A stretch of DNA of 64,000 nucleotides from Chryseotalea sp. WA131a (lineage in GTDB: Bacteria > Bacteroidota > Bacteroidia > Cytophagales > Cyclobacteriaceae): positions 2,790,001 to 2,854,000 of the forward strand of contig CP073016.1 in the NCBI GenBank assembly GCA_025370075.1, read 5' to 3'. The translations under genes were made by a program, and so were the position numbers. Within the stretch, counting starts at the first letter, position 1. Each line of letters begins with the position of its first letter. The notes below the pieces were generated by a model. That model ran no database searches. It had not been told where the DNA came from and saw only the letters and a program-made list of their open reading frames with translations. Below, piece by piece: positions 32,574-41,678 of the stretch.

Positions 32574-34481
32574 ATGAAACGCCTATCCTTTCTACCGGTT
32601 TGCTTTGTTATCTTCTTCAATTGCAACGCGCCAAAAGAAGAAACCTTGAAACAATATTCCATTAATCAGTTTATGGATATTGTTCAAATCAACGGTGGTT
32701 CGTTTTCACCAGATGAAACCAAGATTGTGTACAACAGTCGGGCTACAGGCATTTTCAATGCCTACGAAATCGATTTGAAAACTGGAGCAGAAAAGCAACT
32801 GACAACCTCCACCGACAATGCTGTTTTCAGTCAGTCTTATTTTCCAAACGATGACCGATTGCTTTACACCAGCGACAAAGGAGGAAATGAAATCAATCAT
32901 CTGTATGTCCGTAACCAAGATGGTTCCGTTGTTGATTTGATTCAAGACAGCACAGCCAAAGCACAATTTGGTGGTTGGAGCTACAACAGAAAGTTAATGT
33001 ACTATACGTCTAATAGTCGGGATAAGAAATTTTTTGATTTGTATAACGTGCAAATTGCTGGAGGCGAAACAAAAGTGTATCCCACTACGCTGGTGTACAA
33101 GAATGAAAAAGGATTGAACCCCGATGTGATGTCGAACGATGATCGCTATATCGCGCTGAGTGAAACCATATCGACCAATAATTCAAACATGTATCTGCTC
33201 GATACGCAATCAGGAAAACTAAACCTGGTTACCAAACACGAAGGTGATGCGCAATACAATGCTCAGTATTTCAGTTTGGACGGTAAGACGCTTTTTTACC
33301 TTACCGATGAGGGCAGCGAATTCATGTACCTGGCCAGCTATGATATTGCCACTGGCGAAAAGAAAAAAGTAGAGGAAGCGCCTTGGGACATCATGTATGC
33401 GTACTTATCTAGAAATGGAAAGTATCGGGTAGTGGCCATCAATAACGATGCTCGCACAGAGATTAAAATTTATAATGAGCAAGACGGAGGAAAACTCGTT
33501 TCCGTAGAAGGTTTGCCCGAAGGAGACATCACGGGTGTCAATATTTCAGATAGCGAGAAATTGATGTCCTTTTACGTAAGTAGTTCAAAATCGCCCAGTA
33601 ATTTGTTTGTCTATAATTTCGACACCAAAGAGGTGAAGCAATTGACTAATACGATGACTAAAGAGATTGACCTGAACGATTTGGTCGCTGGCGAAGTGGT
33701 GCGGTTCAAATCGTTTGATGGGCTGGAGATTCCTTGCCTGCTCTATAAACCCAAAGGAATCAAAGAAGGCCAAAAGGTGCCTGCCTTACTCTGGATTCAT
33801 GGAGGCCCAGGCGGACAAACTCGTTTAAATTATTCGGCTGCGCTTCAGCACTTAGTCAATCATGGCTATGCCGTGCTGGCGGTTAACAATCGCGGAAGCT
33901 CGGGCTACGGAAAAACATTTTTTGCTGCTGATGATCGCAAACATGGCAACGAAGATTTGCGTGACTGTGTTGAATCAAAAAAACTATTGGCTTCGTTGCC
34001 CTATATCGATGCAGACAAAATCGGAATTTATGGCGGAAGCTATGGTGGCTATATGGTAATGGCTGCCCTCACATTTGCTCCCGAAGAATTCAAAGTGGGT
34101 GTAAATCTTTTTGGGGTGACCAATTGGATCCGAACATTGCGCAGCATTCCATCTTGGTGGGAGGCACAACGCAAGGCTTTGTATACCGAGCTTGGAGATC
34201 CTACCTCTGCTGATTCCGTGGCGCTTTATGCGAAGTCACCACTCTTCCACACAGATAAAATCACCAAGCCGTTCATCGTATTGCAGGGCAGTAATGATCC
34301 AAGAGTACTTCAGGTAGAGTCCGATGAGATTGTGGCGAACGCACGTAAAAATGGTGTGAAAGTAGAATATGTTATTTTCCCCGATGAAGGCCACGGATTT
34401 GTGAAAAAGGAAAACAATATCAAAGCTTCCGAAGAGGTTTTGAAATTTTTGGATGCTAACCTGAAAGGCTCGAATGACTAA
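32574..34481 (+). CDS. S9-family (prolyl oligopeptidase/DPP-like) peptidase, probable lipoprotein
   Basis: 635 residues. The start MKRLSFLPVCFVIFFNCNAP is a signal peptide with a lipobox-like VIFFNC, so it is likely lipid-anchored in the periplasm. Residues about 40-370 form a beta-propeller of WD40-like repeats (SFSPDETKIVYNS, AQYFSLDGKTLFYLTDEG). The C-terminal alpha/beta-hydrolase domain has oxyanion HGGPGGQTR, nucleophile GGSYGGYMV, acid GSNDPRV and His in DEGHGF. It would release dipeptides or acyl amino acids from peptides. Alone in its unit, followed by aguB. Confidence 0.9.
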   Translation: MKRLSFLPVCFVIFFNCNAPKEETLKQYSINQFMDIVQINGGSFSPDETKIVYNSRATGIFNAYEIDLKTGAEKQLTTSTDNAVFSQSYFPNDDRLLYTSDKGGNEINHLYVRNQDGSVVDLIQDSTAKAQFGGWSYNRKLMYYTSNSRDKKFFDLYNVQIAGGETKVYPTTLVYKNEKGLNPDVMSNDDRYIALSETISTNNSNMYLLDTQSGKLNLVTKHEGDAQYNAQYFSLDGKTLFYLTDEGSEFMYLASYDIATGEKKKVEEAPWDIMYAYLSRNGKYRVVAINNDARTEIKIYNEQDGGKLVSVEGLPEGDITGVNISDSEKLMSFYVSSSKSPSNLFVYNFDTKEVKQLTNTMTKEIDLNDLVAGEVVRFKSFDGLEIPCLLYKPKGIKEGQKVPALLWIHGGPGGQTRLNYSAALQHLVNHGYAVLAVNNRGSSGYGKTFFAADDRKHGNEDLRDCVESKKLLASLPYIDADKIGIYGGSYGGYMVMAALTFAPEEFKVGVNLFGVTNWIRTLRSIPSWWEAQRKALYTELGDPTSADSVALYAKSPLFHTDKITKPFIVLQGSNDPRVLQVESDEIVANARKNGVKVEYVIFPDEGHGFVKKENNIKASEEVLKFLDANLKGSND

Positions 34482-34512
34482 AAAATTAATGCAGAAATTT
34501 AACGCTAACCTT

Positions 34513-34520
34513 TAACTTTG
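34513..34520 (+). promoter_or_regulatory. Predicted -7 element of aguB-aguA
   Basis: TAACTTTG matches TAnnTTTG, 20 bases before the GTG of aguB. Confidence 0.4.
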
Positions 34521-34540
34521 CGCCTTTAAATTAAGGTTAC

Positions 34541-35419
34541 GTGAGCAAACCAGTTAAAATCGGAACGGTGCAAATGAGCTGCACCAAAAACCCTTCTGAA
34601 AACTTACAGAAGGCAAAGGAGAAAATTCGCGAAGCTGCTAGCAAGGGAGCGCAAATAGTTTGCCTGCAAGAGCTTTTTACCTCATTGTACTTCTGCGATG
34701 TTGAAGATTACGATCACTTCAATCTAGCCGAGGCCATACCAGGCCCCTCTACCGATTCGCTCTCATCATTGGCAAAAGAATTGGGAGTAGTAATCATTGC
34801 CTCCCTATTTGAAAAACGAACGCAGGGAATTTATCATAACACTACTTCGGTGCTAGATGCAGATGGTGCGTACTTAGGCAAGTATCGCAAAATGCACATC
34901 CCTGATGATCCATCGTACTACGAGAAATTTTATTTCACTCCGGGTGATTTGGGATACAAAGTTTTTAAAACCAAGTTCGCCACGATTGGGGTGTTGATTT
35001 GTTGGGATCAATGGTATCCGGAAGCTTCTCGCATTACAGCCTTGATGGGTGCTGAAGTTTTGTTTTACCCCACCGCTATTGGATGGGCTACTTCGCAAGA
35101 CGAAGCCACCAATACAGAGCAGTACAATGCTTGGCAAACCATTCAACGTAGTCATGCTGTAGCCAATGGCTTACATGTAGTGAGCGTGAACCGAGTAGGC
35201 TTCGAACAAAACGGTGCGATGAAATTTTGGGGGGGCTCATTTATTGCCAATCCACTAGGCACTATTCTTTACAAAGCATCCCACGAAAGTGAAGAAGTAA
35301 ACGTTACTGAAATTGATTTGAATAAAACCGATAGCGTGCGTGTGCACTGGCCCTTCATGCGCGACAGACGAATTGATTCGTATCAGCCGATCACTAAGAG
35401 ATTTATTGACGAAGACTAA
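34541..35419 (+). CDS. aguB: N-carbamoylputrescine amidase
   Basis: Nitrilase-family amidohydrolase that splits N-carbamoylputrescine into putrescine, ammonia and CO2. 292 residues from GTG 34541. The triad is Glu44 (LQELFTSLYF), Lys117 (GKYRKMHIPDD) and Cys154 (VLICWDQWYPEA). DDPSYYEKFYFTPG after the Lys is typical of AguB. The following gene is agmatine deiminase, which makes its substrate, so the pair forms the agmatine-to-putrescine route. Confidence 0.93.
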   Translation: MSKPVKIGTVQMSCTKNPSENLQKAKEKIREAASKGAQIVCLQELFTSLYFCDVEDYDHFNLAEAIPGPSTDSLSSLAKELGVVIIASLFEKRTQGIYHNTTSVLDADGAYLGKYRKMHIPDDPSYYEKFYFTPGDLGYKVFKTKFATIGVLICWDQWYPEASRITALMGAEVLFYPTAIGWATSQDEATNTEQYNAWQTIQRSHAVANGLHVVSVNRVGFEQNGAMKFWGGSFIANPLGTILYKASHESEEVNVTEIDLNKTDSVRVHWPFMRDRRIDSYQPITKRFIDED

Positions 35420-35427
35420 CCTAAAAG

Positions 35428-35498
35428 GTCGGCAGTAGGCAGACAGCAGTAGGCAGGTAAGGCCATCGACTGCAGACTGCCAACTGCAGACTGCCAAC
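35428..35498. repeat. Stuttered-word inverted repeat between aguB and aguA
   Basis: The left arm (35428-35458) repeats GGCAGTAGGCAG-like words, and the right arm (35467-35498) repeats ACTGCAGACTGCCA twice. The right arm is close to the reverse complement of the left. It could form a strong hairpin in the aguBA mRNA just before the aguA start. Confidence 0.65.
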
Positions 35499-35506
35499 TT
35501 TCCTTC

Positions 35507-36547
35507 ATGAAGACTCCCAAAGAACTCGGCTACCACTTCCCCGCAGAATTTGCTCCACACACCGCTACATGGCTAAGCTGGCCGCACAAAGAAGCCTCTT
35601 GGCCAGGAAAAATTGATACTATTTTTCCGGTGTATGCACAGTTTATCAAGCAGGTCGCTGAAGGCGAAAAGGTGAACATCAATTTGCTGGATGAGAAGAT
35701 GAAGCAGTTTGCTGTTTCTCATTTGGAAAAAGTGGGCGCGGATCTAAAAAACATTCAATTCTTTTTTCACCCGACTAACGATGCGTGGTGCCGCGACCAC
35801 GGTCCCGCATTTTTGATTAACCCAACGGAGAAAAAGAAAATGATCGTGGACTGGGGCTATAACGCGTGGGGCGGAAAGTATCCTCCCTTTGATTTAGATG
35901 ATGTGATTCCTACGTTGATTGCAAAGCATTTTAACATACCAGTAGTGCATCCTGGTATTGTGATGGAGGGAGGCTCAGTAGAATTTAACGGAAAGGGAAC
36001 GCTATTAACCACACGCGCTTGTTTACTTAATCCTAATCGTAACCCGCATTTGAATCAGTCGCAAATTGAGGAGTACCTGACTAATTATTATGGAGTGAAT
36101 CACATCCTTTGGTTGGGCGATGGCATTATCGGAGACGATACCGATGGTCACATTGATGATCTTACCCGGTTCGTAAATAGTGATACGGTGGTAACGATTG
36201 TGGAGGAAAATAGAAATGATGATAACTACGAAATTCTTCAAGACAACCTTAAGGAATTGAAAACACTTCGTTTAGAAAATGGTAACCAGCTAAACATCGT
36301 TGAGTTACCCATGCCCGCTCCCGTTGTTTATGATGACCAAAGGTTGCCAGCGTCTTATGCTAATTTTTATATTGCCAACAAATACGTAGTTGTTCCGACT
36401 TTCAGAGATAAAAACGATGATAAAGCATTGACTATTCTTCAATCATGCTTTCCGGATAGAAAAGTGATTGGGTTAGATTCTACGGATATCATATGGGGTC
36501 TTGGCTCGTTTCATTGTTTGAGCCAGCAAGAGCCAAAAATATTATAA
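35507..36547 (+). CDS. aguA: Agmatine deiminase
   Basis: Converts agmatine to N-carbamoylputrescine plus ammonia. 346 residues of the peptidyl-arginine-deiminase-like guanidino-modifying family. WCRDHGPAF near 89, MEGGSVEFNGKGTLLTT near 155-171, and DTDGHIDDL near 209 supply the Asp/Glu and His residues. The catalytic Cys is Cys337 in FHCLSQQEP. Partner of AguB just upstream, giving a two-step putrescine pathway in the cytoplasm. Confidence 0.93.
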   Translation: MKTPKELGYHFPAEFAPHTATWLSWPHKEASWPGKIDTIFPVYAQFIKQVAEGEKVNINLLDEKMKQFAVSHLEKVGADLKNIQFFFHPTNDAWCRDHGPAFLINPTEKKKMIVDWGYNAWGGKYPPFDLDDVIPTLIAKHFNIPVVHPGIVMEGGSVEFNGKGTLLTTRACLLNPNRNPHLNQSQIEEYLTNYYGVNHILWLGDGIIGDDTDGHIDDLTRFVNSDTVVTIVEENRNDDNYEILQDNLKELKTLRLENGNQLNIVELPMPAPVVYDDQRLPASYANFYIANKYVVVPTFRDKNDDKALTILQSCFPDRKVIGLDSTDIIWGLGSFHCLSQQEPKIL

Positions 36548-36622
36548 CAGTTATAACAGTTTAATTAGAAGTTTAGAAGTTCAAATAAATTTCTTAGCTT
36601 TACTTCACTAACATTAAATCTA

Positions 36623-37276
36623 ATGAAAACAAAATCTATTGTTCTTTCATTTCTTATATTCGTTGCTTGTGCCGATAAAAGTTTAGAGATAAAGAAATCA
36701 GATATAGCGGAACTTGCAAAAGAGTTTAATTTAAAGAGAATTGAGATTTCTTCAATACCTAAGGGAATTACTCCTTTAAAATTTAACTCTGTAGCGGAAG
36801 CCAAACTATTTTTGTCAAATAGATTATTCAAGGAGCAACCCTCAAAGTCAGTACATTCGAATGCAAGGATAGCGCAGAATAGTTCTTCGAACTTAGCAAC
36901 TTGCGCTAATCCGCTGAATGCAGTTTACACACAACAGGTATCAGCAGGGATTTTGAGTTCAATAACCTTTACATCCTTTACAAATTATAATTATTGCGGA
37001 ATGAGTTTTGCCTCGGTTAATAATATTTCGAGTACTATGACAGGGGCAACTTTGGGGGCTACTTATTCGCAGTCAAACTTTAGTGTAAACGTAACTGATA
37101 CAAGTATATCATATACTATTTATGGTTCTATTGATTATTATTTGTTTGTCGAAGGCGGTCTCAATCTTTGGTCTCAAAACATTAGTATGGGAGGCAGCTT
37201 TACGAGTCAAGTGATTGGAACAACGGGGACTTCCGGGGGAAATCCAAAAGGATCTATTGCGCCACCTAAAAAATAG
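36623..37276 (+). CDS. Hypothetical lipoprotein
   Basis: 217 residues starting MKTKSIVLSFLIFVACADKS, a lipoprotein signal with Cys at about 16. The second half is rich in Ser, Thr, Asn and Gly with beta-like periodicity (ISSTMTGATLGATYS and ITFTSFTNYNYCG), and it ends in GGNPKGSIAPPKK. I recognise no family. Composition is A+T-richer than its neighbours. It is probably co-transcribed with the small membrane protein 3 bases downstream. Confidence 0.55.
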   Translation: MKTKSIVLSFLIFVACADKSLEIKKSDIAELAKEFNLKRIEISSIPKGITPLKFNSVAEAKLFLSNRLFKEQPSKSVHSNARIAQNSSSNLATCANPLNAVYTQQVSAGILSSITFTSFTNYNYCGMSFASVNNISSTMTGATLGATYSQSNFSVNVTDTSISYTIYGSIDYYLFVEGGLNLWSQNISMGGSFTSQVIGTTGTSGGNPKGSIAPPKK

Positions 37277-37279
37277 TTT

Positions 37280-37495
37280 ATGCAATTAATAAATTCTCCT
37301 TCAAGTCTAGTACTGTGGCAGGTCATGGTTATTGCAAATGTTTCATTATTAGTATTTGTTTTTTTTACTGTTCTCAAAAGGCAAATAACATCCTTTGAAA
37401 AAGTAGCATGGCTTTTAATATCTGCGTTTGTGCCTTTCATCGGTTCTTTAGCTTACATCATTACTTTTTTCTTAAAAAAGAAAATCACTCAGTAA
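37280..37495 (+). CDS. Small membrane protein with PLDc_N-type domain
   Basis: 71 residues: two hydrophobic helices (about 10-32 and 44-65) with the link FEKVAWLLISAFVPFIGSLAYII. This is the PLD nuclease N-terminal (PLDc_N) pattern found in small stand-alone membrane proteins, often beside toxins or lantibiotic immunity genes. The function is unknown. It follows the hypothetical lipoprotein gene by 3 bases, so they are likely made together; perhaps an immunity or stress protein. Confidence 0.65.
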   Translation: MQLINSPSSLVLWQVMVIANVSLLVFVFFTVLKRQITSFEKVAWLLISAFVPFIGSLAYIITFFLKKKITQ

Positions 37496-37546
37496 AATTT
37501 GTCGGTCCTATCAAACTCGTTTTGTTTCATTGCCTGATTCATCGGT

Positions 37547-38122
37547 TTAAAGAAGGTTGAATTTCAATACGCCCGAAGGCGTTAGGCAGTGCGTGAGCGT
37601 AATGTCGTCTTCGCCAACATCCTCAATCATGTCGATGGGTTGAAAAAGAGAAATACCTACTCGATGGCAACGGATTCGACACTCGGCTAAGAATTTGTCG
37701 TAAAAACCTTTTCCATAACCCACACGGTGGCCTACTTTGTCAAATGCCAACAGTGGCACCAGTACCATGTCTATTTTTTCAGTAGGCGCGGGTACACCCT
37801 GTTCAGGCTCCAATATGCCCCATTTGTTTTTTTTAAGTTGATGATATCCTTCGAAATAAGTATTTTCTAGTTCATCATCTTTAACTCTGGGAATGATAAT
37901 GCGGATGTGCGGAAACTCCCTCCTGATGCGATCAATAATCTGCCACGTGTCAGGCTCTCGTTTTCCCTCTATGGGTAAAAAAACATGGAGACACTTGATA
38001 AACGACAAATCAACCTGTGCAAAAAAATGATTATAAAGCTGCAGATTTAGATTTTGAAACTCGCCTTCGGATAAAGCTTGCCTTTTTTGAATAAATTCTT
38101 TTCGGGCTTCGGCCTTAGTCAT
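37547..38122 (-). CDS. 5-formyltetrahydrofolate cyclo-ligase
   Basis: Converts 5-formyl-THF to 5,10-methenyl-THF with ATP, returning stored folate to use. 191 residues. The start KAEARKEFIQKRQALS and the ATP/folate loop VGYGKGFYDKFLAE near 137-150 are family marks; MVLVPLLAFDKVGHRVGYGKG (in parts) leads into it. Its start overlaps the stop of bshC by 8 bases, so the two are one operon. Known as fau/ygfA in other bacteria. Confidence 0.9.
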   Translation of the reverse strand: MTKAEARKEFIQKRQALSEGEFQNLNLQLYNHFFAQVDLSFIKCLHVFLPIEGKREPDTWQIIDRIRREFPHIRIIIPRVKDDELENTYFEGYHQLKKNKWGILEPEQGVPAPTEKIDMVLVPLLAFDKVGHRVGYGKGFYDKFLAECRIRCHRVGISLFQPIDMIEDVGEDDITLTHCLTPSGVLKFNLL

Positions 38123-39677
38123 TCATCAACACGTTAAATCGAAAATCAAAGGCATCAAATGCAGCCAACAGCTTTTGAATAAAGGCCGGATCGCTTTGGT
38201 AGAAGTTTAGAAAGTTATCGGTGCGCTCTTGCAAGCTATCATTGGGGAACAGTGCATCTTTCACAGATTCGATCTGTTTCCGTTTTTCCTCGTGTTTGCG
38301 CTTTTCAGCTTTCAGCATTTTCTTTTCGATGCGTTCCAATCCGTTAAGCGCACGTTGATTTTCTGCCGCAACCAATTTCGTGAGCGTGCTATCAATGGCG
38401 GTGGCTTTTTTTTGTATTTCGGTCAATAAGATTTGAAGCGATTGCATCTGTTTACCAAGCGATAGATCATGCTGACTGTTATTGGCTACCCAATGATTGA
38501 ACAAGTAATTTTTCTCTTGGAATAAATCTTTAATGTCTAATCCTGTTTTCGAAAATTTCTTTTGCGTGGGCGCATCCACCACCAATCCAAAATTGCGAGG
38601 TATCAAAACAGGGAAAGGCGTTTGAAAAAACTCGAACACACCCTTCAGTTGTAGCCAATACACCAACTCAGCAGGCCCACCCACATAGGCTAGGTTGGGC
38701 AAAATCATTTCTTGGTAGAGCGGTCGTAGCACCACATTGGGGCTAAACTTTTCGGGTTCAGCCAAAATCATTTTTTCGATTTCCAATTTTGAAAATGAAA
38801 GGGTAGAATCCACTACTTTAAACGTATCGCCTTCACGTTCCAACCTGCTTCTAACCCCATCATCTAAATAAAACAAATTGATGTCGCGGGCATTCACTTG
38901 TGTGTGATACCCCAGCGATTGCAATTCTTGTGTGGCCAGATCCACTACTTTCTTTGCAGAATGATTGAACAAATCATCCTGAATTACTTTGGTAAACAAC
39001 GATTTCAGTTGACGATCGTCACCATCCACCACCACTAACCCTTCTGCACCAAACAATGCATTCACATATTGCCTGACAGCAGATGCTAATGTTTTATTTT
39101 TTTCGTACGCGGTTTTAAAAACACTTACATCGCCCGGCAATTGATTGATCAGATTTTTAAAGTCTTTGGTTTCAAACCTACCGACTGCACCTTGTTGCTC
39201 GGTCTGCCACATGTACTTTGTGCCATACAACCGAAACGATTTTATCTCTTCGTAATCGTGGTCTTCGCTGGCCATCCAGTAAAGGGGCACAAAGTGATAA
39301 GCCGGGTATTTTTCTTTGAGTGCTTTACACGCATTGATGACGGTAACAATCTTGAAGATGAAATAGAGCGGACCGGTAAAAACATTCAGTTGATGACCTG
39401 TCGTTACGGTAAAGGTTTTATTATTGCGTAATGAATCGATGTTTGCTCTTACACTTTCGCTGATGGTTAGTTGACTGTACTGTTTTGTCAGCACATCGGC
39501 CAGTAATGTTCGTTTCGCTTGTGAAAAAGAGGCCTTGTCTTTTAGTTGGTCGCCAAAATTATCTAACGAAGGAAACCGCCCATAGAATTTTTTGAGTGAA
39601 TCTTTTTGTTGGATGTAATCAAGAAAGAAAGAACTAAAGGCGCGGGTGTCTGAAAAGTCAATCTTTCGAGTGGTCAT
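38115..39677 (-). CDS. bshC: Putative cysteine ligase of bacillithiol synthesis
   Basis: Attaches cysteine to glucosaminyl-malate, the last step of bacillithiol synthesis. 520 residues with a Rossmann-like core and a coiled-coil stretch near 410-470 (long runs of Lys/Glu helix). Family marks: VTTGHQLNVFTGPLYFIFK near 95-113, FVPLYWMASEDHDYEEIKSF near 132-151, and LPNLAYVGGPAELVYWLQLK near 330-349. It suggests bacillithiol is the low-molecular-weight thiol here; bshA and bshB are not in this window. Overlaps the next gene by 8 bases. Confidence 0.92.
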   Translation of the reverse strand: MTTRKIDFSDTRAFSSFFLDYIQQKDSLKKFYGRFPSLDNFGDQLKDKASFSQAKRTLLADVLTKQYSQLTISESVRANIDSLRNNKTFTVTTGHQLNVFTGPLYFIFKIVTVINACKALKEKYPAYHFVPLYWMASEDHDYEEIKSFRLYGTKYMWQTEQQGAVGRFETKDFKNLINQLPGDVSVFKTAYEKNKTLASAVRQYVNALFGAEGLVVVDGDDRQLKSLFTKVIQDDLFNHSAKKVVDLATQELQSLGYHTQVNARDINLFYLDDGVRSRLEREGDTFKVVDSTLSFSKLEIEKMILAEPEKFSPNVVLRPLYQEMILPNLAYVGGPAELVYWLQLKGVFEFFQTPFPVLIPRNFGLVVDAPTQKKFSKTGLDIKDLFQEKNYLFNHWVANNSQHDLSLGKQMQSLQILLTEIQKKATAIDSTLTKLVAAENQRALNGLERIEKKMLKAEKRKHEEKRKQIESVKDALFPNDSLQERTDNFLNFYQSDPAFIQKLLAAFDAFDFRFNVLMND

Positions 39678-39774
39678 ATCAGCAACAAATCAGATGATTA
39701 AAAGGCATAATCGCAATTAACGATTGACATCGCTTTAAAGTTTTTGGATGAGCGGTTGTATTTGTTAAAAATTC

Positions 39775-41085
39775 CTAAACGACTTCTGCCAGCAAATCAA
39801 ACTCCGTTGCGCTTTTCACTTTTGCCTGAACAAAATCTCCCACACGCAAATAGTTTTTGGTGCCATCCAGAATTACTTCGTTGTCCACTTCGGGTGAATC
39901 AAACTCCGTGCGACCAACAAAACTTCCTCCCTCTTTTCTGTCGATTAATACTTTAAAAGTCTTACCTACTTTGGCCTGATTTAATTCCAGGGAAATTCCT
40001 TGCTGCAATTCCATAAGCGCATCTACGCGCTCTTGTTTTACCTCGGCAGGCACATCATCAGTCAACGAATAGGCATGCGTATTTTCTTCGTGCGAATACG
40101 GGAATACACCCATTCTATCAAACCGCGAGCGCTCCACGAACTCCATCATTTCATTAAAACGTTCTTCGGTCTCTCCAGGGTGTCCGGCAATCAACGTAGT
40201 GCGAATGGCAATGGCTGGCACTTTTGCGCGAATGGTTTGCAATAACTCCTCCGTTTTTTCCCGTGTAGTGCCACGCCTCATGATCTTCAATACTTCGGTA
40301 GAGCCATGTTGCAAAGGAATATCCAAATACTTGCAAATGTTGCTTCGCTCGGCCATTACATCCAATACATCCAGCGGAAAGCCCGTTGGGAAAGCATAAT
40401 GCAGGCGAATCCAATCAATGCCTTCTACATCGGATAGATGTTTGAGTAAATCAGAAAGGTTACGCTTTTTATAAATATCCAAACCGTAGTAGGTCGAATC
40501 TTGCGCAATCAACAGCAATTCTTTTGTACCGTTCTTGACCAAATTTTTTGCTTCTACTACCAGCTCTTCAATCGGACGAGAAACATGTTTTCCCCGCATG
40601 AGCGGGATGGCACAAAACGAACAAGGTCGATCGCAGCCTTCGGAGATTTTCAAATATGCAAAATGGCTTGGGTTGGTGAGTATGCGTTCGCCCACCAATT
40701 CATGTTTGTAATTTGCATTAAGTTGTTTCAGCAAACGCGATAGATCGCGGGTACCAAACCACGCATCCACGGCCGGAATCTCTTTTTCCAAATCTTGACT
40801 ATAGCGCTGCGAAAGGCAACCCGTTACGTACACTTTCTCTACCAATCCTTCTTGCTTGGCATCCACATAGCGCAATATGGTGTCAATAGATTCTTGCTTC
40901 GCGTTGTCGATAAAACCGCACGTGTTGATGACCACAATGTTGGCATCGTCTTTTTTGGATTCGTGGGTTACATCAATGCCGTTGCCTTTTAACTGCGTCA
41001 ACAACACTTCAGAATCCACAAGATTTTTAGAGCAACCCAGCGTCACAATATTGACTTTGGTCTTTTTGGTGCCTTTCGTTTTCAA
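39775..41085 (-). CDS. rimO: Ribosomal protein S12 methylthiotransferase
   Basis: Radical-SAM enzyme that adds a methylthio group to Asp-88/89 of ribosomal protein S12. 436 residues from TTG 41085; an upstream ATG at 41145 would add residues unlike the family. The N-terminal cluster motif is VTLGCSKNLVDSE with TCGFIDNAKQES, the radical SAM triad is CDRPCSFCAIP near 140, and a TRAM-type domain closes the protein (KVLIDRKEGGSFVGRTEFD...). RimO rather than MiaB is favoured by the CSKNLVDSE sequence. Confidence 0.92.
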   Translation of the reverse strand: MKTKGTKKTKVNIVTLGCSKNLVDSEVLLTQLKGNGIDVTHESKKDDANIVVINTCGFIDNAKQESIDTILRYVDAKQEGLVEKVYVTGCLSQRYSQDLEKEIPAVDAWFGTRDLSRLLKQLNANYKHELVGERILTNPSHFAYLKISEGCDRPCSFCAIPLMRGKHVSRPIEELVVEAKNLVKNGTKELLLIAQDSTYYGLDIYKKRNLSDLLKHLSDVEGIDWIRLHYAFPTGFPLDVLDVMAERSNICKYLDIPLQHGSTEVLKIMRRGTTREKTEELLQTIRAKVPAIAIRTTLIAGHPGETEERFNEMMEFVERSRFDRMGVFPYSHEENTHAYSLTDDVPAEVKQERVDALMELQQGISLELNQAKVGKTFKVLIDRKEGGSFVGRTEFDSPEVDNEVILDGTKNYLRVGDFVQAKVKSATEFDLLAEVV

Positions 41086-41135
41086 TTTCTTAGAATAAGA
41101 AGGCAAATTTACAAAAAATACGCGCGCAGCTAGGA

Positions 41136-41164
41136 TTGTTGGCACAGTGCTTGAAGTATATTTG
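41136..41164 (+). promoter_or_regulatory. Predicted promoter of the DUF6452-DUF6048 pair
   Basis: TTG (41136-41138), 18 bases, TATATTTG (41157-41164), 11 bases before the ATG at 41175. Confidence 0.5.
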
Positions 41165-41174
41165 CCTTCTTAAA

Positions 41175-41678
41175 ATGAAATCTTTTTCGACATTATTGAT
41201 GATGGTTGCCATGGTAGGGCTCATCAGTGCTTGCTTTACCGAACCAGACTGCATTGTGACGGCCACCATGGAAGTGAAAATTGATTTTAAGCAAACCAAG
41301 TTGAATTCGCAGACCAATGCCCGATCGGTTGTGGATACTGTACTTTCATTTCAATCTATTCAAATAGCAGTAGGTGGCAAGGATACCTTATTTGCCGCAA
41401 ACATAAGTGCCGCTTCGCTTACACTTCCGATAGACCCTAATCAACCTTCTATCAAATACACTTTTGTACGGAAGGGCCGTCAGGCCAATAGCCCAACGGT
41501 TACAGAATTTATTACACTTTCTTATGCCAACGAAACAAGGATAATATCTTCCAAATGTGGCGCCTTTGTTTACTTTTTAGATTTGAAAGTGGATGACTCA
41601 TCGTATGGGCAAACTGGCTACAAGCTGGTCAATGATCGTCTCTTAAAAAATACCAGCAATGTTCAGATATTTTTTTAG
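41175..41678 (+). CDS. DUF6452 family lipoprotein
   Basis: 167 residues from ATG 41175. The signal MKSFSTLLMMVAMVGLISAC has a lipobox ISAC. The rest is a small beta-rich domain beginning FTEPDCIVTATMEVKIDFK and ending with SSKCGAFVYFLDLKV near 135. I recall this family as restricted to Bacteroidota and placed next to DUF6048, as here; its function is unknown. It overlaps the next gene by 20 bases. Probably anchored to a periplasmic membrane leaflet. Confidence 0.7.
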   Translation: MKSFSTLLMMVAMVGLISACFTEPDCIVTATMEVKIDFKQTKLNSQTNARSVVDTVLSFQSIQIAVGGKDTLFAANISAASLTLPIDPNQPSIKYTFVRKGRQANSPTVTEFITLSYANETRIISSKCGAFVYFLDLKVDDSSYGQTGYKLVNDRLLKNTSNVQIFF

